Source: Mya arenaria
Lineage: Eukaryota > Mollusca > Bivalvia > Myida > Myidae
NCBI RefSeq assembly: GCF_026914265.1
Contig: NC_069124.1
Coordinates: 92,638,566 to 92,702,565 of the forward strand
Length of the DNA stretch: 64,000 bases
Direction: 5' to 3'
Shown here: positions 59,855 to 64,000 of the stretch, in pieces
How positions within the stretch are numbered: the first letter of the stretch is position 1
Layout of the letters: each line of letters opens with the position of its first letter
Notes under the pieces: model-generated
The model's database searches: none
What the model was told of the DNA's origin: nothing
What the model saw: only the letters and a program-made list of their open reading frames with translations
Made by a program: the position numbers and the translations under genes

Positions 59855-60600
59855 ATGATAGTGCTGCATATAAGGACATAGAGTATAGGTTGTCGTGTCC
59901 GGGCTGTAACTTTCTCTTGTATGGACAGATTTTAAAATAACTTGCCACATGTGTTCCACATACCAAGACAACGTGTTGCGTGCAAGACCCGTGTCCCTGC
60001 CTCAAAGGTCAAGGTCACACATAGTGTTTATTCACAATGGAGTGCTGCATATAAGGACATAGAGTATAGGTTGTCGTGTCAGGGCTGTAACTTTCCCTTG
60101 TATGGACAGATTTTAAAATAACTTGCCACATGTGTTCCACATACCAAGACAACGTGTTGCGTGCAAGACCCGTGTCCCTGCCTCAAAGGTCAAGGTCACA
60201 CATAGTGTTTATTCACAATGGAGTGCTGCATATAAGGACATAGAGTATAGGTTGTCGTGTCAGGGCTGTAACTTTCCCTTGTATGGACAGATTTTAAAAT
60301 AACTTGCCACATGTGTTACACATACCAAGATGACGTGTCGCGGGCAAGACCTGTGTCCCTACCTCTAAGGTGAAAGATACACTAAGTGTTTATTCACAAG
60401 GGAATTCTGAATATAAGGACATAACAGTGTAGGTTGTCAAGTATGGGTGGTATTTTTTTATGTTCAGAGGCAATTTAAAATAACTTGCCATATGTATTTG
60501 ACACGTAAAGGCAAGATCAACTTTTCATGTACTGACCTTGTTCGTAGGTCAATGTCACATTCGGGGGCATTCGTCACATACTGTGACAGCTCTTGTTTTA
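59855..60600 (-). mobile_element. Tandem-repeat element, 5' end with ~3 units
   Basis: Minus-strand copy of the 5978-7110 family: it ends at the right with ATACTGTGACAGCTCTTGTT, the reverse complement of that family's 5' terminus, preceded by three ~181-bp units. It may be the other half of the array at 54420-56445. Confidence 0.8.
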
Positions 60601-61455
60601 ACTTTTAAAACTACAGAAATTTTTACTATGAGTACAGTTTTGAAAGCATTTTTTTTTTGTCAGATGACTTTTACTTGGCACATATTAAAATAGTTCATGG
60701 AACTAATCTGCTTACAATACTTTCTGGGCTCAGATGTTGAACGTGCTACGTTTTCAGGTAAGCCAAACACAAAACATAAACCATATGTCTGTTGCCTTTT
60801 ACCCATACATACATGCTCTGGATTGATATGACCACAAAAGCCATGCCAGTAGAGCATAGGCCCTTTTGGGCCTCTTGTTTGTATGCACTTGGAGAGCACA
60901 CTTGCATCTTGCTGCCTGGTAACCGCTGTCCCATTCTTGCGGTAGAACAATGGGCTCTAGATATAGGCATGTTTGACAATATTCGCACATCGCCCGAACC
61001 AGAGAGATTGTTTGTTTCACTTCCGCTTGGAGCTTCATTGTCAGTGGAGTCATTTTTTTAATTGTTTTGTGTGTCCGTAACGTGATTTAAATGCTTTTGT
61101 AATTGATTTTGCAATCATCTGCTTATAATGTCGGCTTACTCATGGAATTACTTTATTGACTATAACAAACTTCCTGTAGTACAGAACATATCTCCCTCAA
61201 GACTTTTTCCGTCATGGGACCAAGGGATCATGATCTTCCCCACAGAAATGTTTCCATTTTTTAATATGTCTGCAGTGATTTTTATTTAAAAATTTTAAAA
61301 ACACCTGTGGCTTTACATTTACAATTGGGAAAATAAGTGCGTTAATTCCCAAAATTGGGAAAATACAATGAACCTTAAAATGGTCATTTAAAACAACCAG
61401 TAACAAAGACACCTATTAAAACTGTTTCAACTCTCTTTAATGACAGTTACTATCG
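60601..61455. other. Repeat fragment and unassigned sequence
   Basis: 60770-60882 repeats the 3' part of the element at 36710-37073. An open plus-strand stretch to 61061 has no recognisable motif. Confidence 0.4.
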
Positions 61456-62115
61456 TCAAAACATGTGAAACATGATTTTTGGCTTCTCCTCTCCCAGGGC
61501 ATTTAGTGCATCACCACATCCATCATTCTCCACAGTTGCTGAATCACATTCTACAACCTTCCGCACATCTTCACCCTCCCTGTCCAAAATAAAGTTATGC
61601 AGAACACAATAAGCTGTTATGACTTCAGGTATTTGTTCGGCAAGAAGCGTATCAAGGTTTTTCAACTATAGTTGAGGAGTGGGCTTTGTTAAACTTCTTT
61701 GGTTGAGCATGAAGATGGCTCTTGTCTCTATATGGGACTAGCATATATCTGGAAAGAGAAAATGCTGAGTCCCCAATCGAATGGTACTGTCCATGAAGCT
61801 GCTGGCATGCATCCTGTAAAGGGCTGTTCTTGAATACTCTTGCATCATGCACAGAGCCAGGCCAACCCGTGTATGTATCTAGCTGCTGGAGTTTTCTATC
61901 ACAAACTTCCTGCATCTGGTTGCTAGGATACCCTTTTCTACTTATGAAAAATGCTGAGATCGTGGACCAGGAACTGGAAAGTGTGTGCCATCTACCGCTC
62001 TAACTATTCCAGAAATCCTACATCTGGCATTGAACCCTTCTGCCACCAGAAATCTTTTTCCCCTCTTGTACTTTGAAAATTGATGAACTTGTTCTTCTGT
62101 TGGCAAAGGGCTTTA
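61456..62115 (-). pseudogene. PIF/Harbinger transposase (HARBI1-like) pseudogene
   Basis: On the minus strand: FSKYKRGKRFLVAEGFNARC, RAVDGTHFPVPGP with the first catalytic Asp, then MQEVCDRKLQQLDTYTGWPG SVHDARVFKNS with the second, LVPYRDK, KKFNKAHSS, and finally ITAYCVLHNFILDREGEDV. The order matches DDE_Tnp_4. A frameshift and stop lie near 61940, and the ~50-residue segment holding the catalytic Glu (IERAFGLLK region) is missing between KAHSS and LDTLLAEQ. Dead copy. Confidence 0.85.
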
Positions 62116-63344
62116 CAAGAACACAGCACAGTCAGGTGAAAAGCCCTTAAACATAAAGTTTAATTAACCACAAGTATAAAATCTATATAATTATTACAGA
62201 TTTGCTAATTGCAAACCTCTATGTTGAATGTAAGTGAGCCATCTTTTGGCAGTGTTGACTTGGAAAATATCAAATAAAACCAATTAGCATGTTTTTTTGC
62301 TAAATACCAGACAAGTTCCTTGTACATAAGTTGGTGGTCATTTTTCAAGTTATATACCACAACAAACCTTACAAAACCAGTTATCCATTGTTCAATTGCG
62401 GTTACCTTGCATGACTTTTGTGCAGTGACTAGACTTTAGTTGGCCTGGCCATCCATCTGCAGGGTAAAGTGGGGATTGACAGGGACAACAGAGACAAGAA
62501 TGGGCAGAGTTTGGGCTAAATCGATGAACTTACAAAGACATTCTTTTTATGCAGGGACTTTGGGATCTGCTAGTAGATTGTTATGCAGATTGTTAAAAAA
62601 TTTGGTCCAGCACTGCAAAGTTGGTGAGGTTTTGGATGGCATGATCGACATACGTGATACAGATCTTGTCACTGGTGTTTATTTCCTTGTTGGCCTCCAC
62701 GTACACCTGTCACCATGCTCGCACTGTCACGTTGTCAAGCCTCCACGTACACCTGTCACCAAGCTTGCACTAGCACGTGATGCAGCAAATGTTTTATAGG
62801 TTGACATCGTTCACCTCTAGAACTTGGGTCATCATCTTGCACAGCATTACATTCATCCCCATTTATTCCAGATACAACAAAGAATTTTGTTTCTGCCCTG
62901 CCATGTTTCCATAACACACATGGATAACAAGAGTCTTTTCAGTAGACTCATCTGTAGCCACATCAAACATCATAGCTTAAATGTTGCTGTCTCTTTTGTC
63001 TCTATTGTTGAACAAGGCATGGCTTCCTGCATCTAATTCAAGATCTCGTGGTGTTTATATGGCAGGGTGTTATCAACTTATCAGCTAAGCTTAATATTTG
63101 CTTTTTTTAGCTTAACCCGTAAGCCGCTATATATATGATATACTGATAATCTGTCACTGCTGCATTAATAAGGCTTAAACAATAGCTGGATACCCTAGTC
63201 ACAAGAATGTCTGTAAATCCTTTATTATATGTGCTTGTTGTGAACTTCTCATATAGTCTGTATGAGTTCACCAAACAAATGTTCATCATTGGTAATGTTG
63301 TTGACAAAACACAAGTATTTAATAACTACATGCATTTATATGGG
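62116..63344. other. No gene seen
   Basis: A ~30-bp word (CCTCCACGTACACCTGTCAC) is duplicated at ~62694 and ~62741. No supported coding frame. Confidence 0.4.
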
Positions 63345-63399
63345 TAAAGTGACACAAAAATAATAGCAGCATGCAATATTTTTTTTATTTTTTTTTTTA

Positions 63400-63964
63400 T
63401 TATTTACTGACCAGTCTCTAGGCATGGTCTTGCTGAAGAATGGTGTCTCAGAAGACGTGTCTGTGCTCCAATACGTCCCAATGCCTGGTTTGTAGGCAAG
63501 GCCCATACATATGACGACGCCTAAAAAGACCTTCATCTCGTCAACTGTCACAGCTACCCACTTCCGCATTCTGCTGTTAGGCTTCAAGTTGCGGCCTTTA
63601 TCATTGCTAGCCGGTTATTGGTTTCTACAGTCACTTTATGAATAAATTTGTCATTAATAAATAAAACGAAAGAGTCAATAGGCTCTGTAGAATTCATGTT
63701 GACGAGCAATCTTGATTCCCCAGTAAAGGGGGCAATATCTGGAACGTCGTCGTCGCGTGTCCATCCAAGTTCAAGGTCGGCCTTGAGTTCTGCGTCATTT
63801 TGCTGTGCAAAATCAGTCAAAGGCAACTGAACGATCATGCCACGGTTTCTCTCACAGTCTACTGGTTCAAATCCTTTGAACTCACCATCACTATCATCCG
63901 AAGAATCATCAAAATCCGGTTTTATATCGTATATTTCAGGAACGGATGAACCGGATTACGCCAT
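63400..63964 (-). pseudogene. piggyBac transposase, N-terminal part, broken
   Basis: From ATG at 63964 the third codon is TAA (63956-63958), after which the frame stays open through a DDSSDDSDGEF acidic N-terminus, LELGWTRDDDVPDI, and EPIDSFVLFINDKFIHKVTV ETN. A frameshift near 63605 leads to LKPNSRMRKWVAVTVDEMKV FLGVVICMGLAYKPGIGTYW and ETPFFSKTMPRDW, matching the DDE_Tnp_1_7 (PGBD4-like) N-terminal region. It stops in an AT-rich tract before the catalytic core. Two lesions plus truncation make it a pseudogene. Confidence 0.82.
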
Positions 63965-64000
63965 TGTGAAAATTATTTATGCATAAAAAATGCCCCAGTT

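Overview
This is a eukaryotic genome window, AT-rich, with multi-exon genes using GT-AG introns and very dense in mobile elements. The repeat families (181-bp tandem-repeat elements ending in GACGG or GACGCC tracts, a tRNA-derived SINE, long-TIR elements, Ginger, PIF/Harbinger, piggyBac, hAT and YqaJ/SWIM genes) suggest a bivalve mollusc. That taxonomic call is inference from repeat style, not from a database match.

Two host genes can be assembled exon by exon with consistent phases. On the minus strand (4712-10208, four coding exons, 259 aa) is a BAK/BAX-type Bcl-2 family apoptosis effector with BH3, BH1, BH2 and a C-terminal membrane anchor. On the plus strand (20751-33349, seven exons, 376 aa) is DTWD2, a tRNA-uridine aminocarboxypropyltransferase. 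Its introns are full of insertions, and the last part of intron 5 is an array of about twelve decayed copies of its own exon-6 splice acceptor and exon start. A third apparently intact gene, minus strand 53289-54346 (two exons, 285 aa), carries a PD-(D/E)XK nuclease signature and is otherwise unrecognised.

Mobile DNA by region: 1-615 and 5978-7110, tandem-repeat elements; 11635-12572, two adjacent 440-bp TIR elements; 13380-17110, fragments of three retroelements; 17266-20474, a nearly complete Ginger transposon with a TATA target duplication, killed by two nonsense codons, one exactly at the catalytic Glu; 24042-27760, two TIR elements, one holding a nested third; 30477-31849, a TIR insertion inside the exon-copy array; 34436-37346, hAT remnants; 39166-41740, a truncated SWIM/YqaJ gene; 45181-50094, a complete-looking transposon with 30-bp TIRs and a four-exon 793-aa DDE-type protein whose superfamily I cannot assign; 54420-60600, 181-bp arrays interrupted by a 3.4-kb segment containing a 23-bp minisatellite of about 70 units; 61456-62115, a Harbinger pseudogene; 63400-63964, a piggyBac pseudogene.

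The best candidates for something undescribed are the DTWD2 exon-6 acceptor array, the unassigned DDE transposon, the PD-(D/E)XK gene, and the exact 29-bp spacing of 22-bp palindromes at both Ginger ends. Open frames in the 17-bp and 23-bp minisatellites are explained by repeat arithmetic and are not called as genes.
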